From positions 613,567-677,566 of the forward strand of contig NW_023998417.1 in the NCBI RefSeq assembly GCF_014805625.2: DNA of 64,000 nt, in the 5' to 3' direction. The notes below the pieces were generated by a model, which saw only the letters and a program-made list of their open reading frames with translations, ran no database searches and was not told the DNA's origin. This document shows positions 1 to 14,600 of the stretch, piece by piece. This DNA comes from Glossina fuscipes. Its lineage: Eukaryota; Arthropoda; Insecta; Diptera; Glossinidae. The position numbers were made by a program, and so were the translations under genes. Position 1 is the stretch's first letter. Each line of letters starts with the position of its first letter.

Positions 1-399
1 TGTACGTGTCAACATATAGATGGCAATTTTTGCGATAGGACGAAAACTATTAAGAATGGTTCAGATGGGGACCGCTTTAATTTATTTAGGGTACTTTAAG
101 GTACGCCAGTGACCGACCGTAATGCATAATCTCTACAAGTAATTCTTTTAAAAAAACTAGTTTAAAAGGATTTACCGGTTAAGATGATTTTTTTTTTAAA
201 TTTTTGCAAAATATAATGTGAACTAGAAATGGAAAGAAATTTTAAACACTATTCGATAATGTGTTTTACAAATGCATTCCTTTTGTAAGTCAAGTAAAGA
301 AATTCGCTTTGCTCTTTCGCACTTTTGAGTACAAACCATGAGATGTTAACAGTAAACGGTATTTCTGTTTTCTAACAATAACATGAGATATATATACAT

Positions 400-445
<46 letters not shown>

Positions 446-831
446 GTATATGTACATATATGTAACCTAATGTGTAATTAAAAATAGATTTTGTTTTAAT
501 AATCAGATATTATTTAAAAAAATATATATATTTTCTCCCCTTGCATGTCTTAAACTTAAAAACTACCTTCTTTTTTTTTTTATTTCTTACTTTCATTGGT
601 TTTGTTTTTATTTATTTTAGTTTTGTTTTACCTCTTACTGAGCATATAGTTTTTAGCAGAATAAAAAAAAAGAAAAGAAGTAAATTTTTTTCTAAATTTT
701 AATGTTTCGCTAAATTACATACAATATGATTGAAAGTCATGCTAAAAAGAAAAAAAAAGAAAAATAGAAAAAATATTTATATATTTTTCTTTTTTGCCTG
801 TGTAAGTATAGTTGAGTTAGCTTTTTCTTGA

Positions 832-868
<37 letters not shown>

Positions 869-1022
869 TAGATAAAGAGACAGTAAATATATTTAGTAAC
901 TTTACTAAAATGCGAAAAACAGTATATAAATCAATCAATAAGAGGCTTTCAAAACAGATAAATGCGTTTAACTACAGAAAATGACAATAATAATAATAAT
1001 AATGATTTAAAAAAAAAAAAAA

Positions 1023-1122
1023 NNNNNNNNNNNNNNNNNNNNNNNNNNNNNNNNNNNNNNNNNNNNNNNNNNNNNNNNNNNNNNNNNNNNNNNNNNNNNN
1101 NNNNNNNNNNNNNNNNNNNNNN
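1023..1122. other. Assembly gap, 100 N
   Basis: There are exactly 100 N between two runs of A. A round 100 usually means a gap of unknown true size. The flanking homopolymers suggest the assembly failed on low-complexity DNA. Confidence 0.98.
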
Positions 1123-1996
1123 AAAAAAAAAAAAAAAAAAGAAACGTAAGCTTTATTCATTATTTATTTTTATTATAATTTTTTTTTTTTTTAATTAGCT
1201 ACAAGTGAACATTATGGCAAATGACGTTTTTTATATGTATTTAAAAAAAAAAAAACGAAAAAAAAAGTCATATAATTACTATTTATTAGATATGACAAAG
1301 TCCACTGTATGTGTTTGTCTGCATGTTGCATGTTACAAAGTTTTCAACTCTCACTCAAATAAGCTAAACTCTATTTTCTACATGATTTTTTTCTTGTTTT
1401 TAATTTTTATTTATTTATTTTTTTTTTTTTTCATTTTTTACATTTTATTTTATGCTTTACTATGCAGCACTATCTCAAGTCTGTCCTATTCCTCACCTAT
1501 TTTTCTCTTCTTTTTTTTTTTTTTCTTTCATACATATTAGATTTTTTTCTTTTCTTTTATTTTTATTTTTATATTTATTTTTTCATTTTTTTTATCTTAG
1601 TTAAAATACATCATTATTTCCAATTTTAAAGAATTTTTATATCAATTTTATTTATTTCTTTATTAATTATTTGTTTTTGTTTTCAACATTCATAAAAAAC
1701 ATCAATCGAATCAAGTAACTTTTACACTTACTTCCTAAGCGTGTTTAAAAACGTAAAGCTTCTATCATTCAAAAATTCAAAATTTTTACTCTTTGTTTTT
1801 TTTTTTTGTTTTTTTTTTTTACCTCTTCAAGTTTTTAACTCATACAATGAGTAGTAGAGATTCAATGATAAAAAAAAAAAAAAAATGAAATGAACGAGAA
1901 AAAATCAATATATAACTTAATTAATAATAAAAAAATAATAAGTGCCTCCATTGAAATACGATTTCGCATAATATACTTTTTCATTTTATTTAAAAA

Positions 1997-2002
<6 letters not shown>

Positions 2003-2048
<46 letters not shown>
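2003..2048. repeat. Poly(T) tract of 46 bases
   Basis: This is an uninterrupted T run, one of the longest homopolymers in the window. It may be the reverse-strand A tail of a retroposed copy or simple slippage. No target-site duplication was clear by eye. Confidence 0.9.
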
Positions 2049-2049
<1 letters not shown>

Positions 2050-2559
2050 ATTTGTTTATTTATTACATATCATAACCACAAAATGAATTGGCGACGAAAA
2101 TTTTCTAAAATTTAGCAACAAAACTAAAAAAAATATATATTACAAAATTTAAGTACATATACCGATATTTTCATATTTCAATTATTATTTTTAATTTCTT
2201 TAATTTAGCATCACTAACTTTTTATAAAAATTCGAAGAAAGCAAAAAAAAAAAAAGAGTTTTGAGAGAGAAAATATAGGGGAAAAAAGCGAATTCCATAG
2301 AAAATTCCTCTTTTCTTTCAGTAAAAGAGTCCTCGCATTTGAATGCTAGATACTCTCACATCTGTATGTCTCTCGCTCCTTAAAACCTTAATCCATATTA
2401 TAATGGCAAAAGTGTTTTATACGTTCAATTCCAGAAATGTAGCGCAGGACTGATTATCCTCGAATGAAAAGAAAAGGTTCTACTAAGTTTGGACGGATGT
2501 GTGCAACTTGATTAGGTCTCGAAGTTTTGAGGTAGACTCAGCTTTCATAATACCGATCA

Positions 2560-2815
2560 GAGTCTGAATCGAGTTAAGCTTGTCTGTCCATCTGCCTGTT
2601 TTGTTTTCTTGTTTTCGACCTGCAGGTCGTAAATTTTTGATGAAAGTTCAACCCAATATTCAGCAATATTGAAAATGGTCCATATCCGATTTCCGTTTCG
2701 ACTTCACTTCCCATATAAGGACTTTTTTATGAAAAGCCATTACGTGAGTAACTGTAGGGAGACGCAGGGTATTTCATAGTCGGCCGTGGCCCACTATAGT
2801 GTTTTAACTGTTTTA
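2560..2815 (+). repeat. Dispersed repeat family, copy 1
   Basis: This copy shares ordered blocks with the copies near 21175, 37861 and 45090. The blocks are a CTGTCC-type pyrimidine block, a GAAAATGGT block, CACTTCCCATATAA, a variant of AAAAGTCGTTATATGAATAACT, and a closing block resembling CCGTGGCCCACTATAGTGTT. It has no coding capacity. It is probably an old non-autonomous mobile element, class not determined. Confidence 0.55.
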
Positions 2816-5800
2816 GCTTAAGACTCTAAGCAAACTGATATAACTGCTAGATATTATATCGCGATCGCTTCCCCCAGCTAAGCTGTCGTTTTACTCTCTA
2901 TAGATTGCAAATGGTTTTACCAAGCTCCATTGACCAGGATTATACGGAACTAGTATTATAATTTATCCGGTATCTAATCGCAAGCTATTGATAACACCGA
3001 ATACGTAGCGAATTCCTTCTTATAGATGAAAATTCAGCTGGGACAGCAAATTTTCATATATCCAAATATGATCGATTTGTGGAATTTAAATAATAGCATG
3101 CCTCTACAACCTTTATCTGCGCATAGTGGGCTTTAGGTTGAACACTTTTTGTGTTTACAAACTAGTGTAGCCTTATCAAGTGGCAATTATACCGGAGCTT
3201 TCGGTTCATTACGAATTTCCAATCATGCAAACGAATGACTTATGAAAGCAAAATTAAAATTAAAATCTCGGGGAATTCAATTTAAATAGATGCTAGACAT
3301 GTAGAATCGTAGTTCAGTAAGAGATCGTAAGTCATTGAAGTTGTTCAAGGACCTGAATATAAAAAGTCCATATTTTCGCTTAGTTAAAAGTCGCTGAAGC
3401 TGTGCAAGAGTATATGTAGATAGGAAGCAGTTCAAACTCAGTGTCAAACGTTGCATCAAATATAAGATCCTAGGTCTGTTTGTAATTCTCTCTAGTCTAG
3501 TAGGCCAAATTGAACCGATTACGGAAATGGTAAAAACTTTTACAAGTTTTGAGGAATAACGTAATTACTTATGTAATGTAATTAATGTGGCCTTAGTTTA
3601 CACATTCACTGCCAACTACAGGATACCTATTTCGTAGAGTTTTTATTTTGGAAAATTTCATTTTTTTTTTTTTTTTTTTTTTTCTTAATAAAATCTTCGA
3701 ACCCAGAGCCTGGCAGTGCAAAGTTTAAGCGAACGACTTGCGAGTTTTCCTACATTTACTATGATGGGATAATGGTTATATAAAATTGAACTCAAAATCT
3801 TTATAGTTTTCTCACTTAGCATGTATTGTAGTCTCTAATCCATATTTCTTTCCCGATTGGCGTATGGGTCATTAAAGAATCCTACTTTAAGCTCTTAAAA
3901 TGTTCTCCAAGGAATTAACTTTAGCAAGCATTGTCGAACTTAATTCACTAAAGCCTCTTTCTGTTACTATGTACCATATAACATTATGACTGAAGACGAA
4001 TATATTTTTTTTTTTTTTTTAACATATTAGTGAACATTGATTGCTTCCTAAATAACTTTTCCTAGCGTTCAAATTAAATATAATTAATTGGCGAATAACA
4101 ATACCAATAAAAACAAGAACAACAACAAAAACAACAACAAAAACCAACACATAATAATCATTATTAATTTCATTAAAAAAAAAACAACTTTAGTACTATT
4201 ATTTTCACTGTACTGTTTTTGTCTTTAATGTTGCAACTTATTAAATAATAATTTATTTGAATAAAAAAAAATTAAAGCCAAAAAATGTTAATTGAAAAAA
4301 TATAAATGTGACGTTTTCCTAATTTTTATATTTGTGGATCTATTATCAACTAACGTTAGGTGCCGTGTGGAGTTGAAAACAAAGTTTGAATAAAATAATA
4401 ATAATAATAATAATAATAAATTAACTTAATAACTAATAACGAAAAGTAGATAAATGGCGATATTTACCAAATGCTAAAGAATAATAACTATTTTTTTTTT
4501 TCATATTTTCCTTTTCTCTTTACTTACTTTTACTTTGATTACTAACTTTTGTGTACTTGATTTTTTCAATTTTCTGATTTTTATATATATATATATACAT
4601 ATATATATACTTTCTATTTTTTTAACAAATTTTCAAACTTTTTTTTGTTTTATTTTTTCAAATTTTATCATCAATAAAAAAGCATACAAAAGTCGCACTA
4701 AGTAATTATTATAATTTAAATGTTTTTTATCAAAATATTTTCGAAACATTTTTTTATTTATTATATGTAATATTTCGTATAAATGGTGTCTTTTCATGGC
4801 TATCATGAACAACAATTTTCTGAATAATGCATTCGCTTTAGGGTGAATCTGAACTGGGCCTTTTGCCCCATTCTCCATCCAAAGGAAATACAGAGCTTAT
4901 AAAAAAAAGGAAGAAAAAAAAAAATGCTATTTGCCTTCGGATTGAATTATGCATACCCACCACTTTTTAAGCAAACGCATATATATATATATGAAAATCG
5001 GTAATTTGCAAGATAATCTATAGACCGCGAATCGGTTTCTCTTTTGCATTGAATTTTGTTTTTTATTTGAAATCCCCATAAGAGCCGTAAAGTGTAAACA
5101 TAAATAGAAAAACCAAAAAAAATTTTAAATTTTCATTTTTTTCCTCAATTTTTAATAATCTTAAGGGTGTTTTTAGGCGGATTGTACTTATACTTGGTGT
5201 AAATTTAATCTGTAGATTGAAACACTAAACTTGTATGTGCTAACCTAAAGACTTCTATTTCAATTTTTTATCACCCCTGAGAGTTTTGATAATAGAAGGA
5301 CGGACAGACATACTTTTAACCGCTTCAGAATCTTATATATATATATCTGTATATACATATTTTATGGAATCTTTTAGTGCATTTTTAAGTTATAAAGAAC
5401 TAATAAACCATTGGTGGTGGGTATGAAAACAACAAAGAAAGAAGTTTTATTTTTAATCAATTACCTAAAGTAAAGTAAAGTAAATATTATCACTAATAAA
5501 GAAAAAATCGCAAATGAAAATAAAAAGAAAATAATAAATTAATTAAATCGTAAAATTGTTGCAACATTGAATTTGACAAAAAAAAAAGAAAAAAAGCACA
5601 CACCAACCAACCATATGAACAACACAAAAAGAAAAACCCAATACAAGTCCCATTTGATTGCAGCCGATGAAATGCAAAAGAATCATTTAATATTTATTAA
5701 AGAAAATCAAAAAAAAAGAAGAGAAGAGAAAAAAAAATATTGTAAAAAAAAAAAAACGCTATATGAATAATACGACACTTTACCCATAGTTCAATTCAGT

Positions 5801-5921
5801 TTAAGTTATTTGTTTATTTATTTATTTGTTTTTTTTTTTTTAATTTATTTTGTTATATATTTATTATATATGATTTTAGCTGAAATATATCACCCTTTTA
5901 CAATCCTAGCAATTACTTTAC

Positions 5922-5957
<36 letters not shown>

Positions 5958-6459
5958 TTTCATGTAGAAATATTCTTTTTCAAATCTAATAATAATTTCC
6001 TGGCTTTAAGTTTAAGTTAATATATATTTATTTATTTTTTTTTTTTTTGTTTTTTTTATTGCAAGAAATTTGTTTTGTTAAAATTATGTTAAGACCTGGC
6101 ATTTTCTTCAGCCTATTATAATGCAAAATCCACGATCACTTATTCCCATATGACCCCCGCGCCCCCTCCCCCTCGCCCACCCTTTATCACCAAACTAAGT
6201 TGAAATGCGTTCAAACTTTGATTTTGTTCCAAGTTTTTTGTATTATTTTTCAAATATTTTACAATTTTTTTAGTTTTACTAGAGAAATCATACACAAACT
6301 AGTTGACTTTAATGCCTATACTTATTAAATTATATATATATTTTACCCTGTGTTAATGAAAATGCTAAACTACATACACATATTTAAATATTTTAAAAAC
6401 GAAAAAAAAAACCTATAAATATTATATACCTACATACACACTCTTACCTATATGTATAT

Positions 6460-6460
6460 A

Positions 6461-6504
<44 letters not shown>

Positions 6505-6612
6505 CCCATATAGTCTTATATATGCATATAATTACATGAATATATATATATATATATATATATATGTGTATATATATATGTGTATATATATATATGTGTA
6601 TATATATATAAT
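6460..6612. repeat. AT/ATGT microsatellite tract
   Basis: Two long AT-dinucleotide arrays with interspersed TGTG steps occur here. They create a spurious Tyr-Ile open frame on the minus strand. Confidence 0.85.
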
Positions 6613-7066
6613 GAACCATGGTAGTTGACTGTTATTAATATTATTTATCAATTTTGCATAACCAAATACTTAACATAGTTGCATACATTTTGTTTCCTGA
6701 TTAAAATCCCCTTTTTAATCTATCGAAGAAAACAAAATTTTCCGATAGAAAGTAAAAAAAAAAACAAAAAATCAAAAAAATTAAAATAAAAATAAAAAAC
6801 AAAAAACAAAAAAAAAAAAAACAACAAACAAAATTGGCAAAATTGGTTTACTCATGTTCCCGTTTAGAGATATCAGATTGGATCCTCTTTCTTTTACTTA
6901 TTCATTCAGTTTACCAAAACGCTTACCTTAGTAAATATCTCTTATTTACCCACGAAAACGAAAAATACAATAGAAACAGAACAATAGTTTTTTTTAAAAT
7001 CTGTTTTTTTTTTTTTTTGGTTCGGATAATAACACAAGAATCTGCATAATGCCCAAATGTTTACAG

Positions 7067-8160
7067 GTGTAGTTGTTGGTGATGGTGGTTGTGGTGGTGG
7101 TAATGAGATACAACATAGCACTGAAGACTTAAAAGTAGATATTCAAGACAATAAGGAATTAAGGGATGAAAATCATCATACGCTTAACGAAGTACACGGA
7201 AGACGTCCCATACCAGCGTATACAGATTCCGAAATGGATGATGATGCTGAGAATGAAGAGATGATTGTTGATGATAATTATAATTGCGAATACAAGTGCA
7301 AAGAATTGAATTTGACAAAAATTCATTGCCATCAACGTGTATTATATCATCATCAGCGTGCAACGGAAGCGGAAGAATTGGCACAGCAGCAGCAGCAGCA
7401 GCAACGGCCAGCTCATATGGGATCGTTGCATCATGAAGAGCACGTAGTCGCTGCACCACAAAGTGTTATAAATCTTGGACGCGGTGGTACTTCATCTATG
7501 GATAGCTTATGTGCGGCCGAAGCAACAGCGACGGCCGCTGATCTCTCGCCTTCATCCGCACTAAATTCTACATCAGCAGCAGCGGCAGCAGCTCTTCAAC
7601 ATCAGCAGCAGCAGTTATACGCATTGCAACATCATCACCATCACCATCACGGCCCACAAACGCAACATCTTCATCATCAGCATCAGCAACATGCCGATCA
7701 ACATGCTGCCGGCTATCATCATGGCCACCATCAATCGCATCACCATCACGCCTACAATACAACAGCTTCAAGTTCATCGACAGTTCTACAAGTAGCCCAT
7801 GATAATGAACATTTAACTTCTTCAGCATCGTCAACGACCACCTCTTCATCGTCGGCAAATACTTCTGCTGCTGTGGCAGCAGCCGCAGCAGCTGCAGCCG
7901 CCAATAGAAGGGATCATAATATAGATTATTCCTCCCTATTCGTACAACTTTCCGGTACCCTTCCCACTTTATATCGCTGTGTTAGTTGTAATAAAATCGT
8001 ATCGAATCGTTGGCATCACGCCAACATACATCGGCCTCAGAGTCATGAGTGTCCTGTCTGCGGACAAAAATTTACGCGTCGAGATAACATGAAAGCCCAT
8101 TGTAAAATTAAACATGCCGATATAAAGGATCGTTTCTTCAGCCATTATGTACATATGTGA
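7067..8160 (+). CDS. fru: fruitless terminal exon type A (C2H2 zinc-finger pair)
   Basis: This is an alternative last coding exon of a BTB zinc-finger transcription factor of the fruitless type, a nuclear DNA-binding protein that in flies controls sexual behaviour and development. The exon begins after the acceptor TTTACAG at 7060-7066. Two bases complete a codon started upstream (x|GT), so the frame has no start codon of its own. It encodes about 364 residues: an acidic linker, then Gln-, His-, Ser- and Ala-rich runs, then two fingers at 7975-8115. The finger cores are CVSC...HHANIH and CPVCGQKF...HCKIKH, and the protein ends SHYVHM before TGA. The short spacing between fingers and the WHH-type first finger match fru rather than lola as I remember these families. 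The letter A is assigned from memory of the Drosophila isoforms. The common BTB exons are outside the window. The pyrimidine tract before the acceptor is weak, as expected for a regulated exon. Confidence 0.8.
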
Positions 8161-8803
8161 TCAACTAAAGCATTATTAACAATTTAAAATAATAATAATA
8201 ATAATAATAATAATGATAGTAAAAAAAGAAAACCATTCACTCACACCCCACACTCTTACAGACTAATTAAAATCTCTTTGAAATAGAAGGACACAAAAAA
8301 ATAATAATAAAAAAAAAAAAAACCATTTATACACATAAAACTAATCAAAGGAAAACCATTCTTAAAACACATTTTTCTTCAACATCTCTTCTTAAACCGT
8401 AGTTAACTTAATGCAAATATATAACAATAACTCCTTTAATCTTGTAACAAACTCAACAGCAAAACTCTCGTAAAAAGCGTCATAATTTGTAAAAAAAAAA
8501 ACAGAAAGAAACAAAAAAAAAAATTTATAAAATAATTAAAATAAAAAAAAAAAAAAAATAAGACCTCCAATGTACGCGCATTAAAATCAAATTCTAACAT
8601 AATTTTAACAAAACAAAAGTATTATATATTTATTTAAAAGGAAAACAACAACAACAAAAACAATAATAATAATGACGATGCCACAAAATGCATAAAATGA
8701 TTTCAGTAGACTATAGATTATAATATTACAAAAAAAAAAAAAAAAAAAGAAAAAAGAAATTTAAAAAAATTTTAAAGCCAAAAGAAGAAAAAGAAAAACT
8801 AAC

Positions 8804-8834
<31 letters not shown>

Positions 8835-10739
8835 GACAAATTTAGTTTTCAGTTACTTGGATGATACATAGTAGTATTTATTTATGGCCTAAGTAAAAGC
8901 TTGCCTGACTTGTCTCAGGCTGTCGCTCTAACCAAATCTCTCTAATCTCTTAACTTTTATGTAGTATTTTAATTTTATTCACATTTTTAAAGAATATTTT
9001 ATTGGAAAAACATACAACAACAACAACAAAAACACACACACACACACACACACAATTCAATGAATTTACTTTAAAAGTATTAAACTAGCAATTCCAGTTT
9101 AGATTATGTTAACATGTCTAGTAGTTAAATTAACGAAAATTTTTTCTGCCATATGTTACATATATATTTTTTAGCAAAATCTTTAAACATTTCTTCTTCT
9201 TTTTTTTTTTTTTTTTTTTCATAGTTTATGTTATTAATTGTTAAAAATATTTAGAAAGATATTCTGAAATGAGACCAAAGAATAATTTTATCAATTAATT
9301 TGTTTTTTTTTTTTTGTGTTTTTTTTTTTTTTTTTATTTATATATATATATAAGAAAATAGGTTCTTATGTTGTTTATATGTAATCAAATGGGACGTTTT
9401 TAAATTTTTTTTAATTAAATTGTTTTATTATTTATTTAGTTTTTTTTTTTTTTTTTTTTTTTTTGCGCGCGCTTTTTCCTTACGAAGAAAACAAAAACAA
9501 AAAGAAAGAAGCAAACACATATGTTGCTCTTTTTTAAAAATGCAAGAAGAATGAAAAGAAAAACGAAAATGGACGAAAGATTACGTTTGCCAAAAGCGAA
9601 TCTCCTATGCTCCCATCAACTCGAGACTTTTTTTGCAAAATTTGTCGTCAGACGATCAAGTAATCTTTTTTCTTGTTTCTGCCGTAGAGAAGACAACTGC
9701 ATCAAAGAAGTTTTATAAGAGTAATACTTTTTAAAATTTGAAAAAAAAAGAACACAAAGTAAATTATGATGTGGCAGTTACGTTCTTTATGGCTTTGTAC
9801 ATACTGACGTACGCGATGACTTCAATTTCTCCAACTAATCTGTTCAAGATTAGTAGTGTTATGTTTGCGGGGAATTTTCGCAAGCTTGCAGTTTGTCAGC
9901 GTAGGTCTGCACTTTAATGTGGCACCAAAGAAATTTTACGGACCGTGACGATCCATTCAAAAACAGAGAAACGGCGATGGCCGACTTAATTCTCTGCGTT
10001 GGACAAACAATGACCGTCCACAGCTGAGCTGCCACTTTGGTAAAATTTCCTAATAGTTTTTAAATGTTTCAAAATCGCGGCTCGCTCGCACTCTCTAAAT
10101 TGCATTAGATATTTTCACACTTACAAACGTCAAATAAAAAATATATTTAAAATTGGACCTTAATGAAGTAACCGTCATAAGGTGGGGTTTTCGAACTTTT
10201 AAGAATAAGTATATAAACAAACAGATAAATCAACCGACAGAGGTCTTTCTAATCTTTAATGTGTAATAAATCCGGAACGGAAGAACGCAAAATGTATTAC
10301 ATAAAAGAGTTTGTGACCCTGACTACAAATTAAAATGTATCTAATAGCAACGCTTTCAACAACTCAATGTTTAAGCATTATTCGTGCAAATGTCTCTGAA
10401 CACATTGCCATAAAGGCTTAACTTTACAGTGACCGATGACGCATGGAGTTTAGAGACCCGACGATAATTCGTCGCCGAGTGCCAGGTGAAGACGCGCGTA
10501 AAGACATTATACTCCTCTTTGCCAAGAGCGACACAAATATAAACCTTGCCTTTGCCTTTCTTAGAGTCCAGTATATGTTCGCAATGCAACATCGAATCAG
10601 TTTGCAATGGAATATTATTTCAAATTTTCCTATGTCAATTCAAATAGAAAATAATGCAAAATATACCCTGAGTCCGAGCTTTCGAGTCCCTATTAACTAG
10701 ACTGTTAGTCAAGGGATTAAGTGTTAAAAATCCTCTATC

Positions 10740-10771
<32 letters not shown>

Positions 10772-10826
10772 CTGTCCTTCGATGATGGGTGCAATTAAAT
10801 GAAAATTATTTCAAGAATTGGTGCAT

Positions 10827-10858
<32 letters not shown>

Positions 10859-11565
10859 TAAATAAATTAATTAAGTAAATAAAGAAATAAGGCTTAAATG
10901 AACTTGGGTACTTAAATAAAAGCGAAAGAGAGTGTGCATGTGTATTTAAATTGAAAGCAGGTTTGTTGTAAACGACTACACTAATCCTTAAACTTGCTTT
11001 CTTTTAATACAAAAAAAAATAAAAAAAATAATAATCAAAGTAAAAGCAAATAGGAAAAATGATTTAAATGAACTTGTGTGTACTTAATTACACGAACAAA
11101 AACATTGAAATCAGGTTTCTATACGGCAACTGCAAGTGAACCGTAGATAGCCATGGCAACAGTTGTGAATACAATGAAATAAAATTATTGAAAGGAGAAC
11201 TTTGCTAAATGAAAGTTTGAAAAAAAAAAAAAAAATTATAATAATATTAATTTTAATAAAATCGCAAAGAAGAAAAAAAGGAGAAAAAAGAAAAAAACTC
11301 ATTCTATACACACCAATACAATGAATCATATGTAAGTACAAACGATTACTTGAAAACGGCAAAGGCAAAATTTTATTGGCGGGTGTTTTAAGAAAAACTT
11401 ATTAATTATTATTAGCCATCACACTTATTTAACTATCAAAAGCTGAAGTTAAATAAAAAATGTTTATAATAATTAGACGAAACACTTTTCGTTGCAGCAA
11501 CATGTTTCATGTATCAAGAACGGTGCGAAAGCATTTTTTGAGAAATTCTATAAAAATATATTAAA

Positions 11566-11623
11566 TGTATATATATATATATATATATATGTGTGTCAAT
11601 TTATGTGTATGTCAATTTAAAAT

Positions 11624-11678
<55 letters not shown>
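11566..11678. repeat. AT microsatellite tracts
   Basis: These are two adjoining AT-dinucleotide arrays with TG interruptions. The overlapping plus-strand open frames here are repeat artefacts. Confidence 0.85.
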
Positions 11679-11679
<1 letters not shown>

Positions 11680-14600
11680 ATATATTTTATGTTTTCAACG
11701 AATTTGCCAAAAATGTTGAGGTCGAACATGTGTGTTGTTGCAAATCAAAATGTTTCGCTTTATTATTGTATATATTTTCGCCAAAAATTTATTATTCTAA
11801 GTGTTCGATTGTCTGAGCGCTCTCAATAAATGCCGTTTTTCTGCGCGTTCTTTAAACATAAACGAGTTGCAAATGCTATCTCTTATTCTCTTGTCAATCT
11901 AATTAAATGAAGTGTTGTCAACTCTGCGTGTTAAAAGGAAAACATATTATAAATTAATTTGATAGAAAAAATTTTTTTTTAATTTTTTTTTTTTTTTTTT
12001 TTTTGTTAATGGAATTATTTTGATATTCATTTGTGCTTTAATTAATAATAGTAACAAAAATAAAACAAAAATAAAAAATAATAATTAAATAAATTACAAA
12101 GCAAAATAAGCCCAGCCTATTCAAAAATACAATTTTTGGAAACTTCTACTAAAAATATACATTAGGGAAGCTAAACAAAGTTAAGCGAAATATGATATAA
12201 CTGTTAGAAGAAAAATTTCAAAAACAATCATAAAAACATTAATAATATATATAAATATAAATAAAAAAGATTCTTTATTACATATTTATAATAATCCAAA
12301 AAAAAATAAAAATGAAAACAAAAAAAGCCAATTATTAATAAACAAATCACAAAAAAAGTACATAAAATCAAATTACTTTAAAATTAATTAAAAATAAAAC
12401 TTCTTCTTAAAAAAAAAAAACAAAAAAAAAAAAAAGACAAACAAAAGAAAATGATGTTTTTTTCTCAAATCTTATACTGTATATAACCTATTGCAAAACT
12501 GTAAGGTCTAACGGGATTGATTATTTTTTGAAAGTCTTGTGCTCTTTATGGGAAGGTAACTATGTTGATAATTTAATAGAAGTCATTCAAAGAGATCTTC
12601 TTAATATAGATTTTCGAACAAATAGTTATATGCTCACCATTGATAGGTATATTTCAAGCTTTCGATTCGAATTCGGTGTAGTTCCATCCAGTCATAGGTA
12701 ATTCTCTGAAATGAAATACGAAAATTTAATGCTTACATTCTTTTGAAGACAAAGTAAAACATATATATATATAAAATTGAAAATTTCTTAAACACAACTT
12801 CGCCAATGTAACGTTGAGAGGAAAAGTACTTAAAAACTTGGTATAAAATTATCACCGATCGGACATTTGGCTAGGAAATTTTTCATAACCTTTGCAAGGT
12901 CTTGGCCTGATATGATACATATGTAATTTTTGAGTTACAAGTCCAAATATGTAGATGAAAATCCTTCGCAGGAAAGAAAAGGAAATTTTTAAGGTTTATA
13001 TTGTACTTTATCGACAGTGCAGCATCTTTAATTAATGTTAATGCATTAATTAATATTAGTTACGATAGTTGAAGTTGTTGACGTTTAGCAAAAAAAAAAA
13101 AAAAAAAAGAAAAAAGTTTTATGAAACAACTGTCACAAATTCTAGTAGCCTTTGGCCAGCTAAAAAAGAAACTAATCATGGAAAAATTTTTTTTTAATAT
13201 CTTCATCATTTTTACTTAACAGCATCCTTCAGTTATATAAGTTAAAATATTTGTAACTTTTCTTTAACATATTTTTTTATGTTCTTTCTTTCGTTTATTA
13301 TAATAATACTGAATAAATATTTAAAAATTTTTATGATATTTTTTTTTTTTTTTTAATTTGTCTTAAAAAAGGTGAAGTCTGATTAAAATAGAAAAAATGT
13401 AACAAAAATAAGATATTTTTGCTTACAATGAATTAAAATGGCGTTATTTTTTTTTTTTTTTTTTTTGTGATTTTCTACCTTAGCAATATCTCAACAGTCT
13501 CTCTGTAAGGATCAAAGCTCTCTTCAATAAAAAAAAAAAACAAGAAAAATCTTTACGAAAATTCTCTCTCGCTCTCTTTAAAACAATTTACCTTTAAAAT
13601 AAAATATTAATAAAACGGTAAGTTTTAAAATTATTAACTATAAATGTTTCAGTGTAAATCGATGTTAAGTATTTTATATATTTATTTATACCACTTTATA
13701 CTGTTTACATATTTTTTTTTTTATTTTCCTATTTATAATTTAAAGAGAAAATTCAAAATTTGAACTTTTTTTTTTTTTTTTCTTTGATTCAATAAAATTA
13801 CAGGAATTGGCCGAAAAATTCGAAAATATTGTGTTGTTATATTATAAATAATTTTTTTTTTTTTTTATGTTGAAATTAACAAAAAAGAAAAGTCTCCCAA
13901 ATAATTTTTATTAAAACAGATAGGAGGGGTGTTGAAAATATGTTCAATGTTAATTTTTCAATTATTTTTTAAAATAGTTATATTTTTTTTCCGGTAACCC
14001 ATCTTTGTTTTTGTTTTCTCTACTGAGCTACCAATTTTGTTTTATGTAATCTTGACTTATATATCCCATTTATTATTAAAACATTTCACATTCTTTCCAC
14101 CCTTCGTTCTCTATCTTTCTGTCTCTGTCTCTTAAAATGAATAACAATTGATTGTATAATCTATGTGTGTGTGTGATCAACACAAAAAAATGTTCAATTA
14201 TTATTTCCCAAACAATTTTCTCCATACACTACCACTGTTACTACTACTATTGCTGCTACTACCACTACTACTACCATTACTACTACCATTCCTACTAAAA
14301 GATGTTAGGTAACCAATAAGATTTTTGCCGTTTTTCCTATAATGTTTGGCCATTTCCAGTTTTGTCGGAATTATTTTTGTTAGGCCGCGTACATAACAAA
14401 TCATTTAACAAGACCGAAGCGATTGAAAAAATTTGATATTGCATAATTAACGTTCTTTTTCAATAATAGTTTACATTTCTTCACCAGCAGTACAGTATTT
14501 CCCATAATGTCCTATGTGAATGCGCGGCCATCTGCAGTATCAGATGGCAGGTGCTTGGTCAACATTTCATAACGTCGAACAACGTATTGCGCTCCGAGCT

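Larger units (their letters stand above)
1..7066 (+). other. fru: Intron upstream of fru type A exon (no exon seen)
   Basis: No coding exon is recognisable here. It is read as the last part of the long fru intron that leads to the type A terminal exon. It is AT-rich, with a T run at 2003-2048, AT-dinucleotide tracts near 413-445, 6460-6500 and 6540-6612, and AAT tracts near 836-862 and 4396-4419. One island of ordinary complexity (about 2290-3640) contains a dispersed repeat copy. Short open frames near 1205-1540, 5567-5770 and 6422-6619 are made of homopolymer or AT repeats and are not genes. Confidence 0.6.

Noticed and set aside
6422..6619. Tyr-Ile repeat protein on minus strand
   Set aside because: It is an AT-dinucleotide tract translation. 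The same applies to the frames at 11565-11829.
7184..7858. Minus-strand open frames opposite fru type A
   Set aside because: They are shadows of CAT/CAG/GCA repeats on the coding strand; no domain and no splice context.
14201..14404. Ser/Asn/Gly-rich minus-strand frame ending in NSGSVWRKLFGK
   Set aside because: Most of it comes from an ACT trinucleotide tract. No splice or start evidence was found.
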